From positions 372,001 to 436,000 of the forward strand of contig JAIXMG010000022.1 of NCBI GenBank assembly GCA_025201345.1: a stretch of DNA of 64,000 bases. The letters run 5' to 3'. A model generated the notes under the pieces. The model did not search any database. It had not been told where the DNA came from and saw only the letters and a program-made list of their open reading frames with translations. Each line of letters begins with the position of its first letter. Within the stretch, counting starts at the first letter, position 1. Positions 46,542-59,109 of the stretch are shown piece by piece. This DNA is from Thamnidium elegans (lineage: Eukaryota > Mucoromycota > Mucoromycetes > Mucorales > Mucoraceae). A program made the translations under genes and the position numbers.

Positions 46542-48660
46542 ATGGATAGAAACAGAATTTGGTCAGATGAGGCTACACCAACCAAACCACCACCACTTTT
46601 TGGTAATTTCTTCGAAGGTTGGTCATTCGGAAAGAGCGATATGCCATTGACTCCACCACCTGATGAGGAACTACTAGAAGAGGAATTTGTCGATGCAGAT
46701 GATACTAGTTTTAGCAGCAGAACATCTAGTACTAACCTACATCCCCAAAGCAGTAGTTCATTTTCAACCCCTGTAATTTACCAGTCAAGAAGAAAGAGTA
46801 GTATCCAAGTAGGCAACCAAGTCATGACAAAATTACTAGAGGAAGATAACGTAAAAAACGCCATAGAAATTCTCCAGCAAGCATTAAACCATCTAAATAT
46901 GGCTCAACAAGAAGAAGCAGAAGATAAATCCGCTATTTCAAAAATATATTCAAAAATCATTAAATCATTATGCGACCCTACTATATCCAAAATAGTAGAT
47001 GAAATGACACCTGATGACCAAAAGTCTGATATACATCATTCTGTACTATGGCGCTTATTTACCAAAGTAGTTGAATCGGGTCATGTATTACAGGTATAAA
47101 AAAAACATTTTTGGTATAGAATATTTTAATTCAATTATTTATCAATAGACCGACGCGCATTTAGCAGTAGTGAATACATTGGTTGATAAAGGTCAAGAGA
47201 TGTTAGCTTTGCAGGCCATGTACACGCTACCTAGAAAGGAATGGGATACTCAGTGTTACCGTAAGGCAATATTACTTCATTTAATGCAACACCCCAAACA
47301 GATTATTGAAGCACAGAAATTACTTTCTGATTATGGTAAGCCATATTTAGAAATTGCCAATCCAACTGCCCCCAACGATTTACCGCCAATTCGCATTGCC
47401 ATGCCATTAATGACCGAAATTACAGAGAACGATCAATTTAAGCTCTGGATGTTCTATCAAGCCGCTCAATCTCGAGACAACGATTACTGGACGCGCGAAA
47501 TGCAAACCTATGAAGCCAAAAGAGAAGAAACCTTGACACTACTAAGAGAAAAAGAAAACGATACCACTGACTGGGCCTTGGAACAATTTAATATCGAGAC
47601 AGAAAAGCTAAAGGTGGATCGGAAGAGCACTGAAAGTGATAATACAATGATTTATATCGCCATGAACAATAATCAGTTTGAGTATGCGTGGCAAGTTTAT
47701 TTGGCTATGGCAGATGCAGTAAATGAATCAACGCCTTGCATTGTAATGCATCTTTGTTGGGTCGCATTTCGTCAAATACCTATTGCGGACGTATCTTACC
47801 GCACAGACTGGGAAACAAGAGCTTGGTTAGTGTACTCAAGATTCATGTGCTCAGAGTATCTTCACCCTGACCAGCCAGAAGCACCAAGTTTTTTACACGA
47901 TATACTTTCAATTGCGACACATACACCAGAAGTAAGCGTAGATAAAAAGACAAGGTATACAAAGGCAATGAGTATATATAATTTACTATCTAGGTTGCAT
48001 TTTGATAAACTCTTGTGCGACGACCGAGTGATAGAACCGTTAATTTGTACTATCCTTTACGAATGTAAAGGATCTCCCATGAACATTGTCAACATGTGTC
48101 AAAAGGCATTTGAAATTATAGATCGAAAGAATGAAATCGTTCAACGATTACCTTTTGACCAGACCAAACAAACACCTTATTCGATTATTTGGGGGTTACT
48201 GATTCTGTGTTTAAAATCGGGTGATGAGACTCATTTTCAAAAGGTGCTAAGCTGGTTATTACATAATGTTTTAGAGACCAATCGTGCCAGCACATTACCG
48301 TCTTCCATTTTGGCACCTATACAAGAATTTCATGATATGTATATATGTAATCGAAAGACGTGTTATTTTCAAGAATACATGTTTCGATATATAAGATATA
48401 CGGACGATTTAGATAACACAATACCGATAAACATGAACGTATTTGGGTTTTTATCAGATGATAAAAATGAAGACTACAATCAACAATTATTATGGCATAG
48501 TAATATAAAAGAACCTCAGGAACCAAATATAGCTATGGCTATACTAATGGGTGCTGCACTAGGTGAAAAATTAGTGCAAAAGCAAATGTATTTTTCTACC
48601 AAAAAGGCAAAGGCACTTATTCGACACGCTTGTAGTTTAACCTTTTCATTAGATCAATAA
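46542..48660 (+). CDS. Unrecognised 687-aa alpha-helical protein
   Basis: Two exons (46542-47093, 47149-48660). The N-terminal 90 residues are Pro/Ser/Glu-rich and probably disordered (TPTKPPPLFGNFFEGWSFGK). The remainder is a run of helix-like units of PPR/TPR character (NAIEILQQALNHLNMAQQEE, EMLALQAMYTLPRKEWDTQC, NNQFEYAWQVYLAMADAVNE, MNIVNMCQKAFEIIDRK), without clear 35-residue periodicity by eye. No targeting peptide or membrane span. Helical-repeat RNA binding or scaffold roles are possible but unproven. It starts 127 bp after the minor-spliceosome gene on the same strand. Confidence 0.7.
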
Positions 48661-48800
48661 TTTTGTCTTTTTTAATACACGTGATGAATATCATTGCTTG
48701 TAACAAAAAATAAAATAAAAATACAATTACCCTTTTTTATTCACACCCTTTTTCTTTTTCTTTTTTCTCTTCTTCATTTATATACATAAAAAAAAAAACG

Positions 48801-50306
48801 ATGGGTAACATTCCTTCCAAGAAAAGAAAAGATAATAGACCTAGTATTGTTAGGTCCGAAATACCAGATAATGAGCTATCCAACGCAACAGCTACTTCAG
48901 TCAACTCTATTCTTGTCAGTTCAAGTGTTCAAAGAAATAAAGCGCCAACTAATATTGTCACTGCGCAAAATACGTTTAAAAACACAACAGGTGCAATTTC
49001 ACCTCCTTACAGCCCTATAACAGATAGTAATCAACTTACATTTTCCTCTCAGAATCAGTTAACTGCTACTTCGATTCGATCCATTGGTTGGAACCTTGAT
49101 ATTGATGAGTGTATCAGTAGATTATTAGACGCTGGTGTTAAGAATAAGGTACCCAAATCAATTTGTTTTCGAAATTCGGAAATTGTAGCAATTTGTAGAG
49201 CAGCACAAGAAGTATTTCTTAGTCAACCTGTAAGCTTTTATTTGTTATTGTTATTGTTTTCTTGTTTCATAACTCTTGTTTTATGATTATTTTTAGAGTT
49301 TAATAGAATTGAATCCACCCGTAAAGATATTAGGTGATATTCATGGTCAATTTCAAGATTTGATTCGATTATTTGAAATGGTAAGAACAGAAATATATAT
49401 ATATATATATATGTGCACAGTAAAAACAAAATGACTATATTAATACTAGTTTAGGGTGGATTTCCTCCTGATTCAAATTATTTATTTCTTGGTGATTATG
49501 TAGACAGGGGAAAGCAAAGTTTAGAAACGATACTATTATTATTCTGTTTTAAAATCAAGTATCCCGAAAACTTTTTTTTGTTACGAGGTAATCACGAATG
49601 TGCAAACGTTACTCGTGTTTATGGATTCTATGACGAGTGTAAAAGGAGAACGAATGTAAAGGTTTGGAAGACATTTGTCGATGTATTTAATACTTTACCC
49701 ATTGCTGCTCTAGTAGCTGGTAAAATATTTTGTGTTCATGGTGGATTATCCCCTTCTTTACATAGTATGGATGACGTAAGAAACATTATGCGTCCAACAG
49801 ATGTACCAGAGTATGGTCTCTTGAATGATTTATTATGGTCTGATCCAAGTGATACTTCGGTAGAGTGGGAGGATAATGAAAGAGGTGTTTCATATTGCTT
49901 TGGTAAGAAAATCGTGAATGAGTTCTTGGCAAAGCATGATTTGGATTTAGTCTGTAGAGCACATATGGTCGTAGAAGATGGCTATCAGTTCTTTAATGAA
50001 AGAACTCTGGTGACCGTATTTAGCGCTCCTAATTACTGTGGCGAATTTGATAATTTTGGTGCCATCATGAGTATTAATGAAGAGCTATTGTGTAGTTTTG
50101 AATTATTAGCTCCAATGGAACATCCATCCGCTGCTAAAGTACAAGAAGCTCATAAAAACAAGGGAAGAAGACCAAGGTTTGTTCTAACTTTATTGTTTTC
50201 AGTCATCTTTTTTTACTAACTTATATATAGTCCTCCTATGATCGATACTTCTACTGTTCCTGAATTGCAAGAAGTACCAACACTAATAGTGCAATCACCT
50301 GCATAG
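48801..50306 (+). CDS. PPZ1: Serine/threonine protein phosphatase Z (PPZ type)
   Basis: Fungal-specific PP1-like phosphatase that governs salt tolerance and potassium transport, antagonised by Hal3. Four exons (48801-49229, 49297-49380, 49455-50176, 50231-50306) give 436 aa. The N-terminus [10 protein letters not shown] is a myristoylation motif followed by a Ser/Thr/Asn-rich arm of about 90 residues, much shorter than in budding yeast. Catalytic motifs are [33 protein letters not shown] (the ANVTRV variant is typical of PPZ), [19 protein letters not shown] and [12 protein letters not shown]. The CT-rich tract before the ATG is a probable promoter element. Confidence 0.93.
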
Positions 50307-51997
50307 TGGGTTTTTTTTTCCCTTTTATTATTTATACCTCGAAAATATCTTTTACTATTTAATGTCACGTCCATAGAAATAAAGCCCTTTTTTTATTTTT
50401 TTATTTGTGTTAATTATCTTGTTACATAAAGAGTAATATGTTAAAGCAATTACTCTTATTTTAAATTTTTCCAATGTCCCTGTATTTAGGCATTATAACA
50501 AGACTTTTTTAAATTAAAATACATGTTTCTCCTCAAACAACCTATGAGATTTACCACCTACAACTTTTTGCTTGTATAACCACATTATTTTATCCAGGGT
50601 GTTTTTTTTTGACAGGTGGTTTTCTTTTTATTTAATTCAAAACGTGATAAAATAGTTTTCTATTTCTCTGTCCTATTTTATCTTAAATACAATTTAAATT
50701 GTTGGCTCGTAAACAGCTCGAATATATATATATATATTTGCAATGTATCCCTTTCTATGGCATCACAAAACATATTTGATACGTAAAAATCAAAGCAATA
50801 CTGTATGTAAATAGAGAATTGTTTTAAAAGACATGTACCGCTTTATATGAAGCATGGTGTAAGTATAAAGTTTATATAAATAATATTAACATTCGAGCAC
50901 ATTGATAGATTTGTCGGAGGGAACTTGGGCCCAACTACTCTCTTCTTGGCCAAAACTCTTCTGATACTTTTTTATTGCTCGACAAGCTTCTCCTATTATA
51001 ATAGAGCTATTAGGATGTGAGTAATTCTTATTCTTTCCACTACGAATCGATTTTTAATAAAAATGTTAAAGAGAAAGAAAAATGTTTTTTTAAAAAAAAA
51101 AAATTGACTGAAGAGACAAACTTGTTTTTTCGAAAAGGCAGGGAAAAAACGATAAATTTCACTCTCATAATTAGAGAGCTGATAGATATATGTAGAAGTT
51201 TAACGAGCCAGCATTGAATTTGATCAAGGAAGGGGAGTCCCCTTTTTGCTACGTGTCGCATTTACTACTACCTATAAGAATAACGTATAACCATTATCTA
51301 GTTGAAAATACAGGTCAAGTTTCGATCTATACTTTGGCCAGTTTTGTTTATAATAAAAGAGGGTTTTATATATATATATATATATATATATAATAACCCT
51401 TTTTTCCCTCACAAGACTTTACTATACAGTCAATAAAGAAAGACTATGTAATACATACAATACTCCTAATATCAAGAGTTTTTTTTTTTTTTTTTCTGTT
51501 TTAATCCTAAACGCACACACGTGTATATTACGCGACCATTGTGATTGCTCTAAGAAAATGACAATTACATTATTTGAAACAATCTCTGTGTGTGTGTGAA
51601 CTTTATCCATTGTTTTCCGCAGTACATAATCTCAACTCTCTTGTGAGTATATACACTTTTTTTTCTCTTATTTTATAGTAAAGAATACACCTCCTATAAT
51701 ATTCAACTATATAAAAAAAAAAGTAAAGGAGTTTATTGTTATACAAAAAGCATGGATTAAACTAAATAGCCACAAACAAAATACACATGCATAAACTTAT
51801 AAATTTACACTCGCAAAAAAAAAGAAAAGAAAAAAAAGTGTATACAGTCTTGATTATAATAAATTGTAACTTTAGCATTAAAATGTTGGATCTTTACAGG
51901 TTTTGCATATAGTGTATCATATTTATACACCGCTTTTTTTTTTTTTTTTTTTAATGTGAAATATATTATAAATTATATGTAAAAAAAAAAAAAGAAG

Positions 51998-52028
<31 letters not shown>

Positions 52029-52134
52029 ACCAGAGAGAAAGACTGTATATGTAAGAACAAACAAAGAAATATATATATATATATATGAACAAAACTAGTA
52101 TTAAAAAATAAAAAATAATTAAAAAATACAATTT
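50307..52134. other. Intergenic region, about 1.8 kb, with (TA)n runs
   Basis: Between convergent genes. Holds (TA)n runs near 50722-50738, 51367-51392, 52000-52025 and 52069-52086, and many A/T homopolymers. A plus-strand frame at 51017-51217 and a minus-strand frame at 51422-51610 are not supported. Confidence 0.65.
51367..51392. repeat. (TA)n microsatellite
   Basis: About 13 TA units in intergenic DNA. Similar runs recur at 52000-52025 and 52069-52086. Confidence 0.9.
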
Positions 52135-55086
52135 TTAAAAAGTTTCATCCTGATTTGGACATTCTTCAGTGGGATGAGTACCAAATACATCGCAGTTGAC
52201 ACAGTAAAACTAGTTTATATATATATTAGAAAAGGAGACATGTATTAGCTTATTATAACTTACAGATGATGACGACAAAGTATCATCGTATTCATCCATT
52301 TGAACAAATGCATTACAGGTCATCACGTCATGTCCATATTCTTCGCATATCTCGCAGTACACACTTTCTAATAAATTACTTCCATGATCAGAAACTGTAT
52401 CTAAACTACTACTTGTCATTAAACTAAATGAGCTAGCCGTTGCAGAAGAAGATCGTTTCTTATTGATATGAAATATGGAAGAATACTGAGGAGAAGTAGG
52501 TGACATGGGCGGCAGATTATTTAAAAGGACTCGTTTATGATGATGATTCTTTTCTTCTTCTTCTTTTAACTTTGCTTCCAGTAACCTAACCTTTTTCTTT
52601 TCGTTCTGTAAAGTTTCTTCTAATTCGGTTTCGTTAAATACTTTGTTTTCAACCAGGGACTCCAAATCATTTAATTCTTTATTCAACTGTTCTAATTTGA
52701 CCTGTTTGGAGTTTTCTAAATCCTGGTATTTTTTGGTTTCACGAACCACTTGTAACTTTAGTTGTTCGATTTCTCGTTTGTATATACGATTACCGTCTCC
52801 TTGGTCCTCTTGCTGATTCTCGTTGACTTTTTCAATCGCCAACAGTTCATCCATTAACCTCATACATTCATGTTCCGTCTGTCTTTGAGATTCCAAAATG
52901 CATTCGTTTTCTAATTCAAGCTGACGATTTCTATCTACTAAAGACTCTTCGTGTACATTTAATCTTTGTTGTTGTTGTTGTTTTTCCATCAACGCCATTT
53001 TTTTAAGCAAGTCAGCTAAATCACGTTGTGTTTTATCATGTGTAAGACGAATCCGTTCATTTTCTTCTTCTATACGAGACTGTGTTTCAAGAGCTGCATT
53101 GGCCTCTTCCATTATCCGTACCTTGTCTTTAATTTCATGGTCTAGTTCTTCACGAATAGAATAAAACTGTGAACTAGAAGAAACAGAGACACGATGCAGT
53201 CTTTTGATTTCTGCTTTTAACTGATCGATATCATCCGACATAGTCTTTCTTAATTCCCTTTCTCTATCCAACTCCTGTGTTGATAATTCCAGTTGTGCTT
53301 CTAATCTTCTTCGGGTATCGTCCACAATAGGTGTTAAAGGAGAAGAAGGTAAACAATGCGAAAAATCGTTTACGATATGTTGCAATCTTTGTATCTGTGT
53401 GTTCTTGATCGATATCATATTTTCGTACTCTTGTTTACACTGGATTAACGACGATTCATATACACGTGAATTTTCTCTATTTAATTGTCTTAGCTCAGCG
53501 CAATCGCGTTCAATTGCAGCCGTCGCTTCATCACGTGCAGCCAACTGTTTACGAATTTGGTCGATCTGAGCTGCATTATCACGCATTTTGTACTCGTGAC
53601 TAGAAATAAGGTTAGCATTTTGATCTTGCAAAGTGCGGACGCGAAGATCGAGTCTTTCTATTACTTTTATATGTTGTTTTTCCATCGCTTCAGACATACT
53701 GGCTCTTGATAAAGCACCGTCCTTTTCGGATGTTAACTTGGTGAGTTGTTCATTAGCCAAACGAGTTTGCTCAAACTGACGTCGAAGCCTATTTAATTCA
53801 TCTTCTTTTTCTTGTACTCTTAAAGCATAGCTTTCTTTTGCAGACAATAAACGTTCCCAAGCAGCTTCCTTACCATCCATCTGTTGCGAAAGCGCCTTTT
53901 GTTCTTGACGGGATTGCTCCAATAAAGCAGATACACGCTTTAATTCGTCTACTTCGTTACGTGTTGTCTTTGAGCTAGAACTGGCTCTCATCATCTTCTT
54001 TTTTTCGGGTGCTTCATGATTACTATGACGGTGGTGGCAACCAGTTTCGGAAGAAGAAGTGGTTGAAAGCGAACAGGATTTTTTTAATTTGGTCGTAGCG
54101 GGCTTTGATAGCGGAACGATGGGGTTAGACTTTTTATTAATAGAAGGAGAGCTGCGAGTAGGTAAAGGTTGTTGATGACTGTGAGAAGAGATACGAGCCG
54201 ATTTACTTGGTGTAGGTTGGTTTCTTTTTATCATACTCTTTTTAGCAGCGGGTATAATTGATTTATGTGTAGTTTTACTGACACAAGGTGTAATTGTTTT
54301 CTCTGCAACTACCTTATTAGATAGTATAAAGATACCTGAATCTGGCGCACAAGAAAAGTATCGAACACTAAAAAGGGAGAAAGAAAGGAAAAAAAAAATT
54401 AAATTTATACCGTGAACAAAAAAAAATTTTATGAAACTTTACCCCTGAATACTGCCATCATTTTTTCCTGTTCCTTTTATATCTAATTCAATTCCAACCC
54501 AATTTCCACCATTTGTAAATTTCGTTTCACCATAGAAACGAACAGTACCAAATACAGATAAGCTAGGGATAGATACTCTTTGGCCAATTCTTAAATCTGT
54601 ATAATCATTGCCACCATATTCAACCGGGTTCATTAAAGAAGAAGATCTTCGCATAGAAGATGTAGTAACATTACTAGTGGTAGTGGATGTAGTTAATGAT
54701 GCCGATTTTACTGCAGCAGCCTTACTTGATTTAGGTGATCCAACTAAAACTCCACTATTATGATGTTCGGTTGAAAACCTTTTAATTAAGCTAGATGGTC
54801 TAGGCATAGGTGTTGTGGTTGCCCTGCTTAATAATGCTCTTCTATGCATTTGTTGTTGATATGTATCATAATCTTCTTCTTCTTCTTCATCATCACTTGG
54901 ATACGAATCTGCTAATCGATGCATTGAATGTGATTTAGATAGACGAGAAGTAGGTCGCTTGTTCTTCTTTTTATCATGGTCACTAATACTAGATACTCTT
55001 CTTCTGTTATTCGTTTGTGCTGTACTTGTTGCTTGTAATATTGATGTAATTGAAAGTGGTCGAGCTATTCTACTGTTATTAGACAT
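52135..55086 (-). CDS. CLIP-170-like CAP-Gly microtubule plus-end protein
   Basis: Binds growing microtubule ends. Three exons (54443-55086, 52264-54367, 52135-52209) give 940 aa. Order: Ser/Arg-rich basic arm, one CAP-Gly domain (RIGQRVSIPSLSVFGTVRF, GGNWVGIELDI and GKNDGSIQG joined by splicing to VRYFSC), a second Ser-rich basic stretch, a long coiled coil (residues about 330-820, heavy in EQSRQEQKAL-like heptads with a QQQQQ run), and at the C-terminus two CCHC-like zinc knuckles (YCEICEEYGHDVMTC and YCVNCDVFGTHPTEEC). The second knuckle lies in the small last exon. The layout matches CLIP-170 and fission-yeast tip1. Confidence 0.93.
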
Positions 55087-55247
55087 TTTTATTTATTTAA
55101 TTGTAATTGATTATATGATTTCTATTTCTTTTTTTTAAAAAATTGTAATGAATTATTCACACATCTTTTTTGTTACTGCTACACAAGAAAAGAAAAAAGT
55201 GTATATATATTTAAATTTAAATTTAAATAGAAAGAAGAAAAAAAAGG

Positions 55248-55283
<36 letters not shown>

Positions 55284-55867
55284 AGGGAAAATATATAAAT
55301 ATACATGATGGGGAAATAGGAGCAAAATGCATATTCGTCTAAATGCAACCATCTGCATATAAAAAAAAAAGAATGATTTATATGCCGCTGCTGGTATATT
55401 TTGAGAAAGGAGTAAAAAAGGGATAACAACAACAAAAAGGGCTTATAACTGATAACTAAGCAACAATTTATATATTTAAAAGAAAAAGAAAAAGAAAAAG
55501 AAAAAGAAAAAGAAAAAGAGAGACAGTAGTTATATGTTGGGTTCGTGTAAATGAAAGCACGTAGCGTCAACTGCAAAAAGAAATCCCCCCCCCCTCTTTC
55601 TTATCCTCCGTCAAATCACCTGTATTCTTTTTTTCTCTTGCATAGTCTACAAAAATAAAAGAAAGAAAGTGCTTCTTAGTCGTATGTGCCATTAGTATTA
55701 TTAGACAACGTATGACAACTTGTTTTTCCACCAAAGTAACAATTCGCACTTTAAAGTCTAATGCGCTCGAACCCTTACAATAAGACTGTTTTCTGTAACT
55801 TTTTTTTTTCTGTATAAAACCTACCTTTTTTTTATTCTGTTTTTACTCTTTTTTTTTTTTTTTAACA
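55087..55867. other. Divergent promoter region, low-complexity
   Basis: Between the CLIP gene and the NUDIX gene. Contains an A run of about 28 at 55253-55280 and a GAAAAA hexamer array at 55481-55520. The frames in this stretch are homopolymer shadows. Confidence 0.65.
55481..55520. repeat. (GAAAAA)n hexamer array
   Basis: Six to seven units of GAAAAA in a row, ending GAGAGAC. Simple sequence in the promoter region of two divergent genes. Confidence 0.85.
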
Positions 55868-56764
55868 ATGTCGCGTCAAACATTAACGAAGCCACTTGCC
55901 AATGTAAAAAGCTCTCCTGGTATTCCCATGGGAGCTGGCGATTGGCTTCAACTTGAATATCTCTTATATGAAGATAATAAAGGAATAGAAAGAAAGTGGG
56001 AGCGTTGTATTCGAAGAAAACAAAGGCCTTCTGATATTGACGGTAAAAGAAGAGTACCAGTATATAAAATAAAAAGATACTTATATTTTTTTTTTAGCTA
56101 TTGATATCCATGCAATTTTGTTAACTCCCAAGCCAGAGATTTTGTTTGTGGTTCAATATAGGTAATAAAAACAAAGACGGTGTTTCATTAGTTTTTTTTT
56201 TAACGGCACTTTTTAAAACGTAGACCAGCAATTGAGCGTTACTGTATTGAGTTTCCATCTGGTGAATAGTTTAAAAAAGGAAACCTTGCAATCCTCATTT
56301 TTCTTATCAATTCTAAATTATTTTTTTCTAGGGTTAATCGATGCTGATGAAAGTGATCCTGTTAGATCTGCACAACGAGAGTTAAAAGAAGAAACGGGTT
56401 ACTATGTATCCGAAAAAGACATTCAGTTATTAAAAGTGCCTGTTGCCTATGAACCTGGATTAAGTAATTCGTGTTGCTATGTTGCAAAAGTTACAATTGA
56501 TATAACCCGATTGGCTGAACCACCTTTACAAGAATTAGAACCTGATGAATGGAGTTTACAAACAATTAGTTTACCCTTGGATGGGTTATTAAATCATTTG
56601 CTCGGTAATAAATTACTCTTACACCCCCATATACAATCAAATTTATTTAATATGAACTGTTTTAATATATAGAGTTAGAGAAATCCCAAAAAGGATTATT
56701 AGTCATCGATAGTAGAGTACATGCTCTCGCAACAGGTTTAGCATATGCACACGAATTCATATAA
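55868..56764 (+). CDS. YSA1: ADP-ribose pyrophosphatase, NUDIX family (YSA1/NUDT5-like)
   Basis: Hydrolyses ADP-ribose and related nucleotide sugars. Five exons (55868-56042, 56098-56161, 56224-56261, 56332-56604, 56673-56764) give about 213 aa. The NUDIX box is intact and spans the junction of exons 3 and 4: G then LIDADESDPVRSAQRELKEE followed by TGY (GX5EX7REUXEEXGU). Flanking family blocks are ILLTPKPEILFVVQYRPAIE, YCIEFPSG before the box, VAYEPGLSNSCCYVAKV after it, and the end LLVIDSRVHALATGLAYAHE. Exon 3 is only 38 nt. Confidence 0.92.
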
Positions 56765-56951
56765 ATATGGGGGGAAATAAATTAGGATATATAAATATAT
56801 GTACAAGTATATATATTTTTTTTATTTTTTTTTTTTAGAAAGTAATTTTACAATGGAGATTATTATTGTTATTGTTATTAGAATATGAATTGGGGGAGGG
56901 AGGATGAATGTTTATATCTACATGGTTTATTTGCTTATTGATTGTTTGGCT

Positions 56952-57197
56952 TTAATTCGAATAATAACGATCTATCACACTTTTTGCGGATCCGGGTAAT
57001 GAGCTTTCTTTTGTGATATAAGCAGTAGTAGTATCATTGACAATGAGGACTTTGGAAAATTTGACAGTAGACTTATTGACCTGCGATGAGCCATTGGATA
57101 ATATAGAGGGAAGTACGCCATCAGGACTATTACTATCGCAAGACCAATTGGAGATATCTGAAGTATCACTTATAGTACGACGGTGGAGACGAAACAT
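56952..57197 (-). CDS. Small hypothetical protein, 81 aa
   Basis: Frame from MFRLHRRTISDTSDISNWSC to SVIDRYYSN. It is hydrophilic, Ser-rich, with no span or motif. It lies between a NUDIX and a universal stress protein gene. Coding use is plausible, but no paralogue or domain confirms it; it could be a chance frame. Confidence 0.4.
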   Translation of the reverse strand: MFRLHRRTISDTSDISNWSCDSNSPDGVLPSILSNGSSQVNKSTVKFSKVLIVNDTTTAYITKESSLPGSAKSVIDRYYSN

Positions 57198-57439
57198 AGC
57201 GTATAATAAAAAGAAAGTAACTTTGCCTTAACGAAATTTTGGAAAAAAAAGTTTTTTGTAATAATTTAAAATTTTTATTTCCCTCTTCCTTCCCCCTTTA
57301 TATACCTTTTTTTTTTTAAAAAATTATATTGATTTAAGCTACCGTTTTTTTCGGACTGCTTATTTGTTTTTGGCGGACAAGTTGAAAATATATAAGGGAA
57401 AACACTGGACACTTTTTATTTAAGGTTTACAAGAAGGGT

Positions 57440-58069
57440 TCATTTCTTTTCAGTGGAATAATGATCATCTTTTATGACTAGTACTGAACAATTTAAATGA
57501 TGTATAAGATAATCTGATACTGATCCAACCAATTGTCTAAGGTTTTAATAAATTTCCCTTCTTGTGTCAGTAAAGATTATCACTCACGTCTCTTTTTTTC
57601 TTACCTTTTGAAAAATCCTAACCCTCGACTTCCCACAATTACCAAATCAATATTATTTGCTTCTGCGAAATCTTTTAATGTTTCCCCCGGTTCTCCACTT
57701 AAAATCCTCGGAGTAACAGTGATCTGAAATTTTTTTTAAGCAAGAGATCCCTTTTTTTTTTATATATATAAAAAAAAAACTTACACCTTTACTTGCAAAC
57801 CATTTTACTACTGCCTTTAATGCCTCTGTAGAATCCTTTTCGACCTTTGATATACGTTCTACATAATCATCTGCTAACCAACCAGATGGTCCTGCTATAG
57901 CTGACTCTAATCCAAAAGCGCCTTCTACCGCAATGGCATCATCATTCACAATGATCGCTAACGTGATATCGTCTTCTGGATATACAATTCTTTTTTCGAT
58001 AATCCATTCCATTGCCGTATTTGATGCTTTGCTATGATCATATCCTATCAGTATTCTACGACTCACCAT
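57440..58069 (-). CDS. Universal stress protein (UspA fold)
   Basis: Small ATP-binding alpha/beta protein. Three exons (57785-58069, 57605-57723, 57440-57536) give 166 aa. The N-terminus has RRILIGYDHSKASNTAMEWI with the conserved Asp; the end has the ATP-binding pattern GSRGLGFFKR joined by splicing to QLVGSVSDYLIHHLNCSVLV (G-x2-G-x9-G-S). A single-domain USP of this kind is common in fungi; client and trigger unknown. Stop follows VIKDDHYSTEKK. Confidence 0.9.
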
Positions 58070-59109
58070 ATTGTTTATTCTTTTTTTTTTGTTTTTTTAA
58101 AAAAAAAAAAATTATAAGAAAAAAAAAAAAGGAAATTAAAAGCTAGTGTGGGAGTATATCTTTTTTACCAAAAAGAAAGGAAAAAAAAAAAATCAGTCCA
58201 CTTACAACATAGCATGATTTAATAGTTTTTTTAAAACAAACATGATTGATGTTGTACTACTATCACGCCATATAGAGTTTAGTTTATGTGATGCATTTTA
58301 GTTACTTTAACTTGACCATCGTTTTTGGGCTGTATTCAACTAGAGATTAGTACTAAATGTCAGTCGTTGCGCATCTTTAATAAGACATTGGACTGCTCAT
58401 AAACCTAAAATAAAATTACTTTTTGTCTATGACGATCACCAATAAACAATAGTAAATTATGTATTTACGGCTGGCATAATATTCTTACTGATATCCAACC
58501 TTTTTTAGAATTTGATATGATTACTTTTCCAAAGTAATCTGTCATACCAAGTGATACGTCTTTTTTTTTTTTTTTTTTTTTTGTGGGGGTTTAAGATGTG
58601 AGTAATCTCATAAAAGGCAGAACTTCTGTTGGATCTGTTTATCATTCTGTTAATTTCCTATTAATAGTTAAACAATCTGAGATACACACAGTTTAATTTC
58701 ATGCTGAGATACATAGCTTTTTTTATTTCATGCTGAGATACATAATGAAAAAAAGAATTTCATACTGAGATTCATTTAAAAAAAAGGTTCTACACAAACT
58801 ACTGAAACCCCTTTCCATATCTTTCTTTTTACTCTACCATGAAACTTTATCAGCAGTTCTATTGAACCGTTTTTTTTTATAATGATGTAAGACTACAATT
58901 TTTTGGCTTTTATAAAACGCATTAAATTCCATTGGTACTCAGCTTTTTTTTTTATATTCCAAAAAAAAAGTTACGCAGTAACTACGTTTTTTCTTTGTCA
59001 CGTTTACAAATATAGGAAAGATGAATCCCACTAACCTCCATAATACCTTTAGAGCTTTCAATAGTTTTTTATTGATTTGGTAGTTCCTTTGCGCAAAAAA
59101 AAAAAGTAG
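58070..59109. other. Intergenic region with a short tandem repeat
   Basis: About 1 kb, no supported gene. T run of about 23 at 58561, and a triplicated phrase at 58675-58780 (listed separately). Confidence 0.6.
58675..58780. repeat. Short tandem repeat, about 30-bp unit
   Basis: ATTTCATGCTGAGATACATA recurs at about 58696 and 58724, with a diverged third copy (ATTTCATACTGAGATTCATT) near 58756 and a partial one (CTGAGATACA) near 58675. The spacers are T- or A-runs. Confidence 0.8.
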
